This document shows, one piece after another, positions 35,690 through 46,556 of a stretch of DNA of 64,000 nucleotides. The DNA lies in contig CM045733.1 in assembly GCA_024760905.1 (NCBI GenBank), forward strand, positions 12,180,001-12,244,000, written 5' to 3'. A model generated the notes under the pieces. That model searched no databases. It had not been told where the DNA came from and saw only the letters and a program-made list of their open reading frames with translations. The first letter of the stretch is position 1; the number at the start of each line of letters is the position of its first letter. This stretch comes from Plotosus lineatus (Eukaryota > Chordata > Actinopteri > Siluriformes > Plotosidae). Position numbers and translations under genes: made by a program.

Positions 35690-35758
35690 CACTAAGTGAC
35701 TCCCTGATGGGTCTGAACAGAGATGATCCAGGAAACACACATGAAAATGTCACAAACG
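35690..35758 (+). CDS. pclo: predicted 69-nt cassette exon of pclo
   Basis: The sequence between ttgccttggttacag and the donor AACG|GTAGAG is 69 nt. It starts with two codon-completing bases and ends with one, exactly the phase-1/phase-1 pattern needed to sit between the exons ending at 33727 and starting at 38385. It adds 23 residues (ALSDSLMGLNRDDPGNTHEN and VTN) and the flanking Ala codon is rebuilt at both joins. Skipping gives [12 protein letters not shown], the arrangement I recall for mammalian piccolo, so this exon is probably alternative. It carries no repeat similarity. This is inferred from splice sites and frame only. Confidence 0.6.
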
Positions 35759-36330
35759 GTAGAGTATAACCATCTTAGCTTTCAGCTCCCCTCATCCCTA
35801 CCTCCTAACACCCACCCTCTGATTCCCAATACTAAGCTTACCCGCTGTTCCATATCCACCCAACTATCAACCACCCATACACCCATGATCCACTGAAAAA
35901 TTCATCTCCATGACAACATATGGGGAGTATGATAAGCACACATTAATACTGTCTGTTTAGTAGTAGGTCAGTAAGTTTTGTTGCATGATCCGCTCTCTAA
36001 ATTTGACCTAAAATTCTAAACAGGGTCCAATTCCAACACTTTCAACTATAAACAATGTCTCACCTGGCAGTCATTTACATATCAGTCATCAATTAAATGT
36101 ATTACTAAAATGTTATGTCATTATAAACATCATTTAAAAAATACATTTCAATAAACACACTTTATACTTTACTTGAAATCAAAAGATAGTCTTCATTTTC
36201 ATATATATATACAGCACTTTGTAATCATTCTTCTATAATCACCTGAAGAGAGAGGATGGTTTCACCACCCCTCGAAACAGATCTGTAGTGATAAATGGAG
36301 TTTCAATAGAAAGTCTTTGTCCTGTCCTTT
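35759..36330 (+). other. pclo intron, nothing recognised
   Basis: Sequence after the cassette-exon donor with no repeat family or exon recognised. Confidence 0.5.
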
Positions 36331-36331
36331 T

Positions 36332-36424
<93 letters not shown>
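36332..36424. repeat. (AT)n microsatellite
   Basis: About 90 nt of pure TA dinucleotides abutting a TigC element. Confidence 0.95.
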
Positions 36425-36427
<3 letters not shown>

Positions 36428-36629
36428 CAGGATTCCCTCACTTTCTGCGGTTGAAGGGGACCGAGACCCCCCCCTCATGACCATCGATTTCCGCGAAGTA
36501 GGATTGACTCCCCCTGACTGACATATACGTACATGTATATATGTATATAATATTAATAAATACATATTCAACACAATAAATGTTTATAATGACAATTAAA
36601 CATTCAAAAATAATGCATAAGATGTAATT

Positions 36630-36693
<64 letters not shown>

Positions 36694-36930
36694 TACAGAC
36701 GCGTGCACACATAAAAATGTAAGTACTGTAGTTTTGTTGGGGGGTTTTGGGTTGGTTTTTTTGTTAGTTTGTTTTTGTTTGTTTATGGTTTTGGGGTTTT
36801 TTTGCATAATTGGCCTTGTTTTGCGGCATTTTCTTTAACTTTTCCCCTATTTTCCTTAATTTCCTTATTTTTCTATGAATCTTTTTGAAAAAACCCACAA
36901 TGCACTGAGGCACGAAGTAGCGAGGGATCG

Positions 36931-36933
<3 letters not shown>
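36428..36933 (-). mobile_element. TigC element, minus copy, with internal (AT)n
   Basis: Left end caggattccctcactttctg, right end agcgagggatcgct; the internal tract 36632-36684 is (AT)n where the copy at 15870 has (GT)n. Another (AT)n follows at 36935-36988. Confidence 0.8.
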
Positions 36934-36994
<61 letters not shown>

Positions 36995-37094
36995 CACCAA
37001 ACTATCCATGTATCACACCAATGTTTAAGCTATATTTTGTATTTTTAGGTTTTTCACACTATATTTGAGTTATGGTATTGAATAGTTAAAACTT

Positions 37095-37365
37095 CTGAAT
37101 GGCCTCACAGCAAGGATGTCGGGGTTTGAGTCCTGGGCTTAGCGAGGGTGTTTCTGTGTGGAGTTTCCGTGAGTTTCCTCTGGATGCTCCAGTTTCCTCC
37201 CATAGTGCAAAGACATGCACATTAAGGCCGTTTCAAATTGCCCCTAGATGTGAGTGTGAATGGCTGCGAGTGTGTTGGCCCTATGATAAACTGGCATGCT
37301 GGTCAGAGTGGATGCCGTCTTTGCCCAAAGTCAGCTGAAATAGGCTTCAGACTCCCCATGAGAGT
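37095..37365 (+). mobile_element. SINE-B copy
   Basis: Head remnant with cctcacagcaaggatgtcgg, core gctccagtttcctcccatag, tail with agctgaaataggcttcagac. Confidence 0.7.
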
Positions 37366-37640
37366 AGTAATTATTTTCTATTAGCATCACAGGGACAATA
37401 AGCACACACAACCCAATCACATCCACTCTTACAGGCAATTTGGAACAGCTAATTAGCATAATGTCGATGTCATGGACTGTAGAAGCAAACAAGAGTGCCC
37501 TGAGGAAACCCACACAACCACAGGGGAGAACATACATACTGCCCACAGACATGCTCTCGCTGAGCCCAAGAATCTGTTGATGTAAAATACTAGCTACTGC
37601 ATCATTGTAAACCCCCCCACCACCACCACCACCACCACAA
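37366..37640 (-). mobile_element. SINE-B, minus copy, and (CCA)n
   Basis: Partial minus copy abutting the plus copy (tail to tail), ending in a short CCA repeat at 37617-37638. Confidence 0.62.
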
Positions 37641-38278
37641 TAAAATTAATAATTTCTAAATTATTAGCATTCGCAATTTTAAAATTTCGATGTAGTTAAG
37701 ACCTTAGTAAGTTTAAAATACATATGAGGTTCATGAACAATTCTCCATCCAGAACATTTCAAGTTTCTTTCTATTCAAGGTTGAAACATGTTAATTGTTG
37801 GATTTGTTTTGCTCATTTCTGACCAGTTTCTTTAATCCAGATACTGACTGTGATGATTACAAAATTCAGCCTTTTGCATCAAGTTTGCATTGATTCGGAT
37901 ACGTATGATAATTTCAGATTCACGATTCAATTGGAAACTTAGTTTACAGCCGAATCCCTGCCTTCTGACTATACAAAGTCATAGGTGAAATCCTAAATGT
38001 ACTAAATATTTAAAGTTCTGATATTCCACTAAGCCACCAGTACAACTCTGATTTTACTCTTATTCGCTGCTCCCTGTGATTTTAAACTCCTGGGCAGAAT
38101 TTTGTCAATACAGTTTTAGTTTAAATAGTTTATTCTCCCAATTTTTGCTAGAATAAAACCATAAATATTCTCCCCTTGCACGATATCCTGAGTGCATGTT
38201 TGAAATACAAGATGAATAGTATGTTCACTGGAAACTCTACAATCCAGCTGTTTCCACTGTTTATCTTTGACCCTTATG

Positions 38279-38282
<4 letters not shown>
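37641..38282 (+). other. pclo intron, nothing recognised
   Basis: AT-rich, apparently single-copy intron; a 32-nt poly-A run follows at 38283-38314. Confidence 0.5.
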
Positions 38283-38315
<33 letters not shown>

Positions 38316-38384
38316 CCAGGGCTCTCATGTATAAATTAGTGAGCAGTTGTTAATAGGATCGACTCTAATCTGATTTTTCTGAAG

Positions 38385-38461
38385 CATACCATCTCCGCCG
38401 AGAGGAAACGGACTGGTTTGACAAGCCTCGAGAGGATGGACCGGGCATGGACAGGAGACAG
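38385..38461 (+). CDS. pclo: piccolo (pclo) exon: [17 protein letters not shown] linker
   Basis: A 77-nt exon after acceptor tttttctgaag. It completes the Ala codon left by the upstream exon and reads [17 protein letters not shown], which matches the conserved segment between the coiled coil and the PDZ domain of vertebrate piccolo, followed by DGPGMDRRQ. It ends GACAG|GTGAAG in phase 0. A poly-A tract lies about 70 nt upstream. Confidence 0.9.
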
Positions 38462-38643
38462 GTGAAGAATGACTCAACATTCAAATGCACACATATTACA
38501 CAGTCCACATTCTTTTAACATAAATCATAATTTCAGATGCTTAATATGTGTAGGATGAGATGAACACACTGAAAGAAAAGAACATTTATGAGAATTGCTT
38601 TGCTGTTGTGTAAAACTGTCCACGCTTATATGATATGGTGCAG

Positions 38644-38719
38644 ATGAAGTCCCTGCAGTACCCATTTTCCCACGCAAGAATAAAACTACAAAGGGATCCT
38701 AAAGACCGCAGTGTATCAG
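38644..38719 (+). CDS. pclo: piccolo (pclo) exon: pre-PDZ segment
   Basis: A 76-nt exon reading MKSLQYPFSHARIKLQRDPK then DRSVSG, the segment directly before the PDZ domain in vertebrate piccolo (compare PHARIK..RD.KD..VSGNGLG). The donor is TCAG|GTAAAT and leaves one base of a Gly codon. The acceptor atggtgcag has a weak pyrimidine tract. The preceding intron is only 182 nt. Confidence 0.87.
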
Positions 38720-38838
38720 GTAAATTACTAATGATAATAATAGCACTCGTTTGGATATTAAATCTAGAAAGAAGAAAAACTTATGTAAAAATTATCACGT
38801 ATTATTTATTTAATGTGTGTACTGTATGGATTAATGCA

Positions 38839-39767
38839 GCCATGGGGGGGGGGGCACAACCCAGTGTTCAACCTCACGCCGGTCCCAAACCCGGATAAAT
38901 GCAGAGGGTTGCGACAGGAAGGGCATCCGGCGTAAAATTTCTGCCACATTTCTCATGCAAATGATCAAAACAAAATTTATCCCAGATCGGTCGAGGCCTG
39001 GGTTAACAACGACCACCATCAGTGCTGTTAACCAACATGGTGCTGGTGGAAATTGGACTACTGTTGGGCGCGGAGGAGAGGCGGAAGGCATCGGCGGAGA
39101 CAGAAGAGGAAAAGAATGAGTCTGGAACTGAGAGTAGGGACTTTGAATGTTGGAACTATGAAAGAAAAAGATAGAGAGCTGGCTGACATGATGCTGAGGA
39201 GGAAGGTGGACATACTGTGTGTTCAGGAGACCAGCTGGAAAGGTAGCAAGGCTACAAGCTTAGGAGCAGGGTTTAAGCTGTTTTATCATGGTGTGGATGG
39301 GAAGAGAATGAAGGGAAAAGTGTACAAGACGGTGATGAGGCCAGCGATGTTGTATGGTTTAGAGACAGTGGCCTGGGGAAAAGACAGGAGGCAGAGCTGG
39401 AGGTAGCAGAGATGAAAATGTTGAGGTTCTCTTTGGGAGTAACGAGGATGGATAGGATCAGGAATGAGCACATCAGAGGGACAGCACATGTAAGATGTTT
39501 TGGAGACAAAGTCAGAGAGTCTAGATTGAGATGGTTTGGACATGTACAGAGGAGCGATAATGAGTATATTGGTAGTAGGATGCTGAGGTTGGAACTAGCA
39601 GGCAGAAGGCCTAGAGGAAGACCAAAGAGAAGATTTATTGATGTGGTGAAGGAGGATATGAAGGTAGTTGGAGTAAGAGTAGAAGATGCAGAGGATCGGG
39701 TGAAATGGAGGCAGATCATTTGCTGTGGCGACCCCTGAAGGGAACAGCCGAAAGGAAAAGAAGAAGA
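38839..39767 (+). pseudogene. RTE-type LINE, internally deleted (endonuclease start joined to RT C terminus)
   Basis: Begins with a G-rich 5' region, then MSLELRVGTLNVGTMKEKD and VDILCVQETSW (the endonuclease start with its catalytic Glu), reaches FYHGVDGKR, and jumps to the far C terminus (MKGKVYKTVMRPAMLYGLE; RLRWFGHVQRSDNEYIGSRM). It ends gacccctgaagggaacagcc then gaaaggaaaagaagaag. All of the RT catalytic core is missing, and there is a frameshift near 39385. Dead copy; its 3' end is shared with the other RTE fragments here. Confidence 0.82.
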
Positions 39768-39769
39768 CT

Positions 39770-40350
39770 GTGGATTATAATGTAGATACACACGTTTTCA
39801 GACAAAAGCAGAATGAGGGCTGCTGGGATTTGCATGTAAATGTGACATTGAAAATCTCCAGGAGAACTTTCTGGTTTTGTCAGATTTACAGTAAAAACTT
39901 CACAAACTCTCCCTGAAATACTATTTTTTAAAGCAAAGGGTCATCACACCAAATATTGCCTTTGCTTCATTTATTACTGTTTACTGTGCAGGATAGAATT
40001 TTTATATGCAGAAACTTTTAATTTAGTAATTATTTATATGTAAGTATAAGGTGTCTTTGCTTTACAGTATTTCTTTTCATGTGTCTAAAGCTTCTGTAAG
40101 ATACCATATGTATAAAAAGACAAAAAAGTGAAACAAGGCATTTATATTAATCTACATTATTGATTAAACAATACAGTATCAGCGACAGTTCCCAATCACC
40201 TGGCTATAAATTTATGAAAATTATTACAAAATAAAATACCAAGTTCAATATAAGTTTCAAAGCTGGAAGTACAAATATCTAAAGTTTTACTGTTCAGAGG
40301 ATCAGCAAAATGTTTTGGAAATGAAGAATGTAAAGATTGAATTATATAGT
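39770..40350 (+). other. pclo intron, nothing recognised
   Basis: AT-rich sequence between the RTE copy and the next Tigger-like element. Confidence 0.5.
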
Positions 40351-40651
40351 ACAGTAACCCCCCTCCCATTCGCGGTACAGCACTCGCGCCACAGCATATT
40401 CGCGGATTAGCGGCAAACCCGGAAGTTACTAGTACGTGATTCAAATTTAGCCAATGGCTGAGAGCTTTTGTTTCTCCCTCCTGCTGATTGGTTGCAGATG
40501 ATGTGTACACCTCTTTTTTTTCCTCCTTCGCGCACATGTCATCAACATTATTGCCTGAATTGCGATTTTTTTTTTTTAATGTGTTTGTAATTATTATTTC
40601 AGCACTATGATTCCACTCAAACGTCCTGCATCTTCTCTAGCTTCTAGTAAG

Positions 40652-40816
40652 ATAAGATAAGATAAGATACAGCTTTATTAATCTCACAATGGAGAAATTC
40701 ACTGTTACAGGCTCTTGAGGTACTATCAGTAGGGGGTGCAAAAATAGATACAAGTACGAACATACACACATACATATATAAGTAAATAAATATTAATATA
40801 AATAAATAATTATAAT
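40652..40816 (-). mobile_element. LINE 3' tail fragment inside TigD
   Basis: Contains gataagataagataagatac then agctttattaatctcacaat, the repeat-tail style of Rex1-type LINEs. Flanked by the direct repeat tagtaag (40645-40651 and 40817-40823). Confidence 0.65.
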
Positions 40817-40857
40817 AGTAAGGAGCCTAAGCACTTTATTCATTCATCAATATTATG

Positions 40858-41212
40858 AGAGATTTCCTTTCGGCCTTTTTCCTTTATCAGGGGCCGCCAC
40901 AGCGAATGATTCGCACGTTTGATTTGGCGTAGGTTTTTACGTCGGATGTCCTTCCTGATACAACCCTTTAGCAAGGGACAGAATAACGCTGACGGTTCTG
41001 CAGCTACTCTTTTACGAAAGTCCGCAATGGTTCTTTTACATGAACTTCTCACCATAGACAGTAAGAGACATGGCCCGCCTTTGATAACCCAGTTAGCTGC
41101 ACTGGGGGGGGGGGGACAGTGACAACCTTGTGGAGAGTGGGACTCGAACCCCCAGCCTTAGGATCAGCAATCCTAACCAAACCCTATACCGCTAGGCCAC
41201 CACTGACCCTCA
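40858..41212 (-). mobile_element. SINE-A with RTE-like tail, minus copy
   Basis: Reverse strand: head gggtcagtggtggcctagcg, box-B-like gggggttcgagtcccactct, middle gttatcaaaggcgggccatg, tail cattcgctgtggcggcccct. Flanked by aatattat on both sides. Confidence 0.85.
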
Positions 41213-41308
41213 TTAATAAATATTATCATAGTACAAAATTTAAAAAAAAGTTTTTACTTAATCATGACTACATTTTACTGAATTAATGAGTAAGACTATA
41301 TATACACT

Positions 41309-41413
<105 letters not shown>

Positions 41414-41568
41414 GGCTATAGAATGTGTTTAAGAAGCATATTTTAGTGCATGTAATATCAAACATCGGGTTTTAAGACCACGTCAATAATTCGCTGGTTT
41501 TCAGGATCCGCAGGAAGGAGCAGAACGCAACCCCCACGAATAACGGGGGTTACTGTATTATGCAGGAC

Positions 41569-41926
41569 GGGGCAGTGGTGGTCTAGTGGTATAGGCCGCT
41601 GGATCGCTGATCCAAAGGTTGGGGGTTCGAGTCCCACTCTCCACAAGGTTGTCACTGTCCCCCCCAGTGCAGCTAACTGGGTTATCAAAGGCGGGCCATG
41701 TCTCTCACTGTCTATGGTGAGAGGTTCATGTAAAAGAACCATTGCTGACTTTCGTAAAGAGTAGCTGCAAAGCCGTCAGCGTGTTTCTGTCTCTCGCTGA
41801 AAAGGGTTGCGACAGGAAGGGCATCCGACTTAAAAACCTCTGCCAAATCAAACGTGCGAATCAGATGATTCGCTGTGGTGATTCCCGAGTGAAAGGGAAA
41901 AAGCCGAAAGGAAGACAGAGAGACAG
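41569..41926 (+). mobile_element. SINE-A, full length, with 17-bp target duplication
   Basis: Head ggggcagtggtggtctagtg, tail gattcgctgtggtgattccc then aaagccgaaaggaag. The repeat actgtattatgcaggac occurs at 41552-41568 and 41927-41943. The duplication includes the last four bases of the TigD element, so the SINE arrived after TigD. Confidence 0.92.
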
Positions 41927-41943
41927 ACTGTATTATGCAGGAC

Positions 41944-42478
41944 ATTTTAGCCAAATTGGAATTGAATAGTATCCCACGTAGCTTGGAATCCTAAAGCAAT
42001 ACGTTTTCCTCTTACGGAAAGAACATGGTTTGTTGTCTTCTGGTCTAAACAAGCCTTATAGACAGCAATGAAAGGCAAATTCAGCCAAAGCGATAAGTAT
42101 AATAGAGTATTGATTACTCTCAGGCCTATAATACATGTATCATAAAAAGGCGGGAAGGTTTTGCACTGTAATTTGGCTACCAGGGAACCCGTCCATGTCT
42201 TTCCCCTTAAGTTATGCACATCATCTTCATTTACTTAGTCTGTTATGTCGTCTGTTGACAAATTAAATGTTTTGGACAAGAAAATTAAAGGCTTTTGTAT
42301 GTTTATTTCTAATTTTAAATGGTATAAATATTACGACTGTACACTATTCAGTACAAGTGTAGATATTGGAAATGGGCAGATATTTCATGTCATGAATTTC
42401 ATGGAATCTTTTATGATTCATAACAGCCTAAAATGGCTTTTAATGCATTATTTCATTATACATTTTGATTATTTTGTG
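41944..42478 (+). other. pclo intron, nothing recognised
   Basis: No repeat family or exon signal identified. Confidence 0.45.
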
Positions 42479-42707
42479 GGGCAGCTGTAGCCTAATTGTC
42501 AGAGAAGCAGCTTTGGGACTGAAATGTCACTGGTTCAATTCCCAAACCAGCAGAAAAAATGTGTGGTGGTGGGAGACTGCGCTGCACCTTCTCCTCCTCC
42601 ACATAAATAGCTGAAGTGCCTTTGAGTAACGCACCGAACCCCCAACTGCTCTCTGGGGTCCCCAATGTGTGTGGCAGCCCACTGCTCCAAGTGTGTGCGT
42701 GTGTGCA

Positions 42708-42781
<74 letters not shown>

Positions 42782-42834
42782 CTCATTTTGGATGGGTTAA
42801 GTACAGAAGCAATAATTTTCGTTGCAGGATTCAT
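42479..42834 (+). mobile_element. SINE-E with internal (GT)n expansion
   Basis: Head ggggcagctgtagcctaatt, box-B-like ggttcaattcccaaaccagc, middle cccccaactgctctctgggg, tail ttggatgggttaagtacaga. The GT run at 42713-42772 lies at the point where such SINEs have a short GT stretch. Confidence 0.75.
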
Positions 42835-42835
42835 T

Positions 42836-42953
42836 TATTCATTCATTCATTTTCTGAACCGCTTAATCCTTATTATGGTCGTGGGGAGGCTGGCACCCAT
42901 CTTAGCTGACTCTGGTTGAGTGCAGGGTACACTCTGGACAGCTCGCCAGCTAT
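42836..42953 (-). mobile_element. SINE-B tail fragment, minus
   Basis: Carries tgaaccgcttaatccttatt and gtacactctggacagctcgc. Confidence 0.65.
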
Positions 42954-42954
42954 T

Positions 42955-43247
42955 CTTGTCGAAAGTCAGCAATGGTTCTTTTACATGAACCTCACACCAT
43001 AGACAGTGAGACACATGGCCGTCCTTTGATAACCCAGTTAGCTGTCCTGGGGGGGGGGGAGTGACAACCTTGTGGAGAGTGGGACTCGAACCCCCAGCCT
43101 TAGGATCAGCAATCCAGCACCCTATATCACTAGGCCACTACTGAACCTCATTAATATATATTATCATAGTACAAAATTAAAAAAAAAGTTTTTACTTAAT
43201 CATGACTACATTTTACTGAATTAATGAGTAAGACTATATATACACTA

Positions 43248-43258
<11 letters not shown>
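42955..43258 (-). repeat. duplicate of 41010-41320 (SINE-A head half plus flank)
   Basis: Copies both the SINE-A part and about 100 nt of its non-SINE flank (catagtacaaaatt; ttaatcatgactacatttta; gaattaatgagtaagactat), so it is a DNA duplication rather than a separate SINE insertion. Confidence 0.85.

Positions 43259-43326
<68 letters not shown>
43246..43326. repeat. (AT)n microsatellite
   Basis: About 80 nt of TA dinucleotides. Confidence 0.95.
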
Positions 43327-43330
<4 letters not shown>

Positions 43331-43344
43331 AATAAAAAAATCGG

Positions 43345-43490
43345 TGAGAGTGGTGCTTGAACCCCCAACCTTAGAATCAGTGATCCAGCACCTTTATCAC
43401 TTGGCCACCACTGCCCCACCATGCCATCATTGCCTCCACCAGGCCACCACTGCCCCCACCATGCCATTACTGCCACCATTGCCCCTGGAT
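43345..43490 (-). repeat. SINE-A head and derived minisatellite
   Basis: A SINE-A head (gaacccccaaccttagaatc; ccagcacctttatcacttgg) whose last unit, ccaccactgcccc, is repeated with variations about five times to 43490. Confidence 0.7.
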
Positions 43491-43499
43491 TAATACAAG

Positions 43500-44400
43500 A
43501 TCTCAAAAAAATTAGGTTCTGCTTTAAAAATAACCCTGAATTTGGAAATGGAAGATATTTTCTGAACAGCTAATTGTTTTATTTGTTATGTACTGCATTT
43601 AAGATGGTTAATGCTAAATTAACACTGTAATTAGGGTTAAAAATTACACATTTAGCAAAGCAAACAAAGTACTGTACTTTTGTGAAATTCCCAGGGTCCT
43701 TTGCACAGGTGTGGTATCTCCCGTAACACCGCCCACCCAACTAAGGTCAGGCCCCCGTCCATATATGGGAAAGGACTCCAGTGCGCCTCTTTTGATTTTT
43801 CCTTGTAGACGAGCACTCATTTTGTTAATTAAAGGTGTTTTGTTCATTAAAGCTATTGTTGATGTGGACATCGTAAGGCAACGAAGTCTTAACAGAATGT
43901 ATTTCATTTAATTCATTAACAGATTTTTTGACGTCTCGACTAATTGCTGATTGCCATTAACAGTGAAGTATCCACTGATAGATTTCTGTATGTTAATGAA
44001 TGTGAAAATATATGCAAATATGAAATGCAAATGAAACGAGTTCATTCCACCGATATCTTTACACATAATGTAATTTGAAGATCTAAATAAAAATGTAAGG
44101 AGTAAGATTTTTTTCTTTCGAAAATTTGATTAAGTAAGAGTACAAGTACTTTAATACGACTCAAGTTAAGTTTAAAACCTCAGTGTAATACTTATAGTAT
44201 GCGTATAGTTATATTTATATCATTAAATGGTTTTTCTAATTATGGCAGAATTATAACTACAGAAATGACAATAAACTAAAGTCTGAATATATTAAAATCC
44301 TAATTTGCATGTGATTTGCTGCATATTATTAATCATTTTAGTAAATGTACTTGAACATCAAAATGAGATGCTTTTTAATTTAAGGTCTTTGCAATGGGCC
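43500..44400 (+). other. pclo intron; possible unassigned element at 43690-43905
   Basis: GC-richer patch at 43690-43905 with ccatatatgggaaaggactc and repeated ttaaag motifs; it looks unlike its AT-rich surroundings but I cannot assign it. The rest is plain intron up to the PDZ exon. Confidence 0.35.
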
Positions 44401-44405
44401 TGCAG

Positions 44406-44531
44406 GCAACGGACTGGGCATCCGGATAATCGGGGGTAAAGAGGTTCCTGGCACTGATGGGGAAATTGGAGCATATGTAGCCAAAGTCTTACCTGGAGGA
44501 GCAGCAGAACAGTCTGGGAAGATTGTAGAAG
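44406..44531 (+). CDS. pclo: piccolo (pclo) exon: PDZ domain, first half
   Basis: A 126-nt, phase-1/phase-1 exon after gggcctgcag. It encodes [20 protein letters not shown] then [20 protein letters not shown], carrying the GLGI carboxylate-binding loop and the beta-2/beta-3 strands of a PDZ domain. The sequence is a close match to piccolo PDZ; bassoon has no PDZ domain, so this settles the gene identity. In mammals this domain binds cAMP-GEFII/Epac2-type partners. The donor is GAAG|GTAAGG. Confidence 0.95.
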
Positions 44532-44940
44532 GTAAGGCTTGAAATGCAAAGTGCACTTTTTTTTAAAGAAAAGCTTTTTAAAGTCGTTTCATTGATCTTG
44601 ATGTTTAAAAGCTGTGCTGTGAGAGCCTGCGCAACTTTGCAGTTCGTGACAGAAAGATCAGCCCTATGACTTCAAACTCGGCTTGACGTAATGTTTCAAT
44701 GAGGGCGACAGGAAAAAGAAATAAATAGATTCGTATCTGCATGATGATTCGCCACCTTCAGGCAGCAGGAATGACTCACCCTTAACGTGAAGAAGTATAA
44801 AGATAGATGGAGCCCAGAATAACCGGCAGTAGAGTTTCTAGTCAGACTGCATCTTTAAGTGATGGCGTGTGTTTTCCCAGCTTCACTGTGGAGTTCAGAT
44901 ATAGACAGATGTTTATCTCATGCATGAAGAAGCTGTAGTT
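44532..44940 (+). other. pclo intron, nothing recognised
   Basis: Start of the 8.7 kb intron within the PDZ domain. No repeat recognised. Confidence 0.5.
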
Positions 44941-44943
44941 TTC

Positions 44944-45266
44944 ATCTTCTTCTTTTCCTTTCGGCTGTTCCCTTTTTTCTCAGGGGGCGCCACAGCGAAT
45001 CATCGTATGTTTGATTTGGCATAGGTTCTTTTTTTACGTCGGATGCCCTTCCTGACACAACCCTTTTAGCAAAGGACAGAATAACGCTGACGGCTATGCA
45101 GTTACTCTTGGTGAAAGTCAGCAATGGTTCTTTTACATGAACCTCTCACCATAGACAGTGAGAGACATGGCCGGCCTTTGATAACCCAGTTAGCTGCACT
45201 GGGCGGGGGGGGGGGGGGACGACACCGTGACAACCTTGTGAAGAGTGGGACTCGAACCCCCAGACT
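44944..45266 (-). mobile_element. SINE-A with RTE-like tail, minus copy, head-truncated
   Basis: Starts cttcttcttttcctttcggc, the complement of the RTE/SINE-A tail, and runs to the box-B region gggactcgaacccccagact. The last part of the head is missing. Confidence 0.82.
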
Positions 45267-45269
45267 TAC

Positions 45270-46220
45270 TTAATTTAAGATTAAGTAAAGTTGACTTGAC
45301 ACGTTAATTAGAGAGAGTGTGCGCAACCCAAAAAAGTCCAGACGTGCCAAGTCATCAGATCCCACTTTAAAAAAAAAAAAAAAAAAACATTTATAACAAT
45401 ATTAACATTTTTAAAATGATAAAATCTGCAGTGACAAATAAATTAAAAAAAACTTCTTATTTTATTCAAAATTGCATCTTTTTGAACATTTCTGTGAAAT
45501 ATAATTTTCAAGAATTGACAACAATATGCACTGTCAGGCTCTTTTCCCTTCACTCTGCAGTCGAGAATTTCTAGGAATCAACAGATTGTCTATATAATGG
45601 TATGTAAACTAGATGTCACACCAAAGATTTCCTTATTTGGGACATATGGTAATAAATAAATTTCTGAAAATAAATAAATAGATTTGCTGCATTAATATAA
45701 ATCAGTCAGCCATATCATTAACACCACCTCACTGGTCTTCAGCTAAAAAGCTCCATACAGCAAACTTTAAGGCACTGCAAGATTCTGAGTCCTTTCTAGT
45801 CAGCATTTACCCAGGGGCCGCGGAATCCCCCCCCACCCCCCACCACACATACATACTTTTTCCTCAACCCAAAATATTTTTTAAGTACATATGTCTACTG
45901 ATATCTCAAAAATGTTTAGAATGCGTAGTTTGTACAAGCCTGGTATGACCTACATATACATCGTCTACCGTTAATGCTTATGCACTGAGCATATAGTAAT
46001 ATAGTGGTTCCCTTCTAGGGAATGTACAGCAACATGGCGTCGAAACATCGACACAAGAATATGAGCGCCGCCCGTGTCGGGCCTTGATTCTTGGGTGCGT
46101 ATACAAGTATGAAAAGCTACGATTATAACGTTGCACAGGCCTCATTTTCCAAACCCAAGCAATGGGATTATTGTTTCAAATAATCGAAAATCTAAAAATT
46201 TTCAGTAACCCCCCAACACC
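45270..46220 (+). other. pclo intron, nothing recognised
   Basis: Includes a short poly-A run near 45368 and a C-rich patch near 45830. No gene. Confidence 0.45.
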
Positions 46221-46225
46221 ACACA

Positions 46226-46290
<65 letters not shown>
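46226..46290. repeat. (CA)n microsatellite
   Basis: About 65 nt of interrupted CA repeats. Confidence 0.95.
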
Positions 46291-46293
<3 letters not shown>

Positions 46294-46556
46294 TACAAAT
46301 TAATCTGTGAGTCCCGATTACCAGTTTCAGGACCATGTGCTACAGAAGCCACACTAACTTTCATAGTAGCTTTTCACTTCCACCTGCACCAACAGGACAT
46401 GGGCATTCATGACACTTTACTGATTGCCCTTCCTTAAAACATTTTTGGAAGGTGCTTACCACTGGATACCAGCTACATTCCACCAGAACAAATATTTGGG
46501 AGATGAATGGACCCAGTCCTTCAGCCTTTCTAGTCTGTTAGCATCTTTTATCAAAA

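Noticed and set aside
39053..39406. A host gene with endonuclease-like sequence
   Set aside because: The sequence is the start of an RTE LINE joined to its own C terminus, with the family's 3' tail.
42955..43258. Independent SINE-A insertion
   Set aside because: The similarity with 41010-41320 extends about 100 nt beyond the SINE, so a duplication explains it better.
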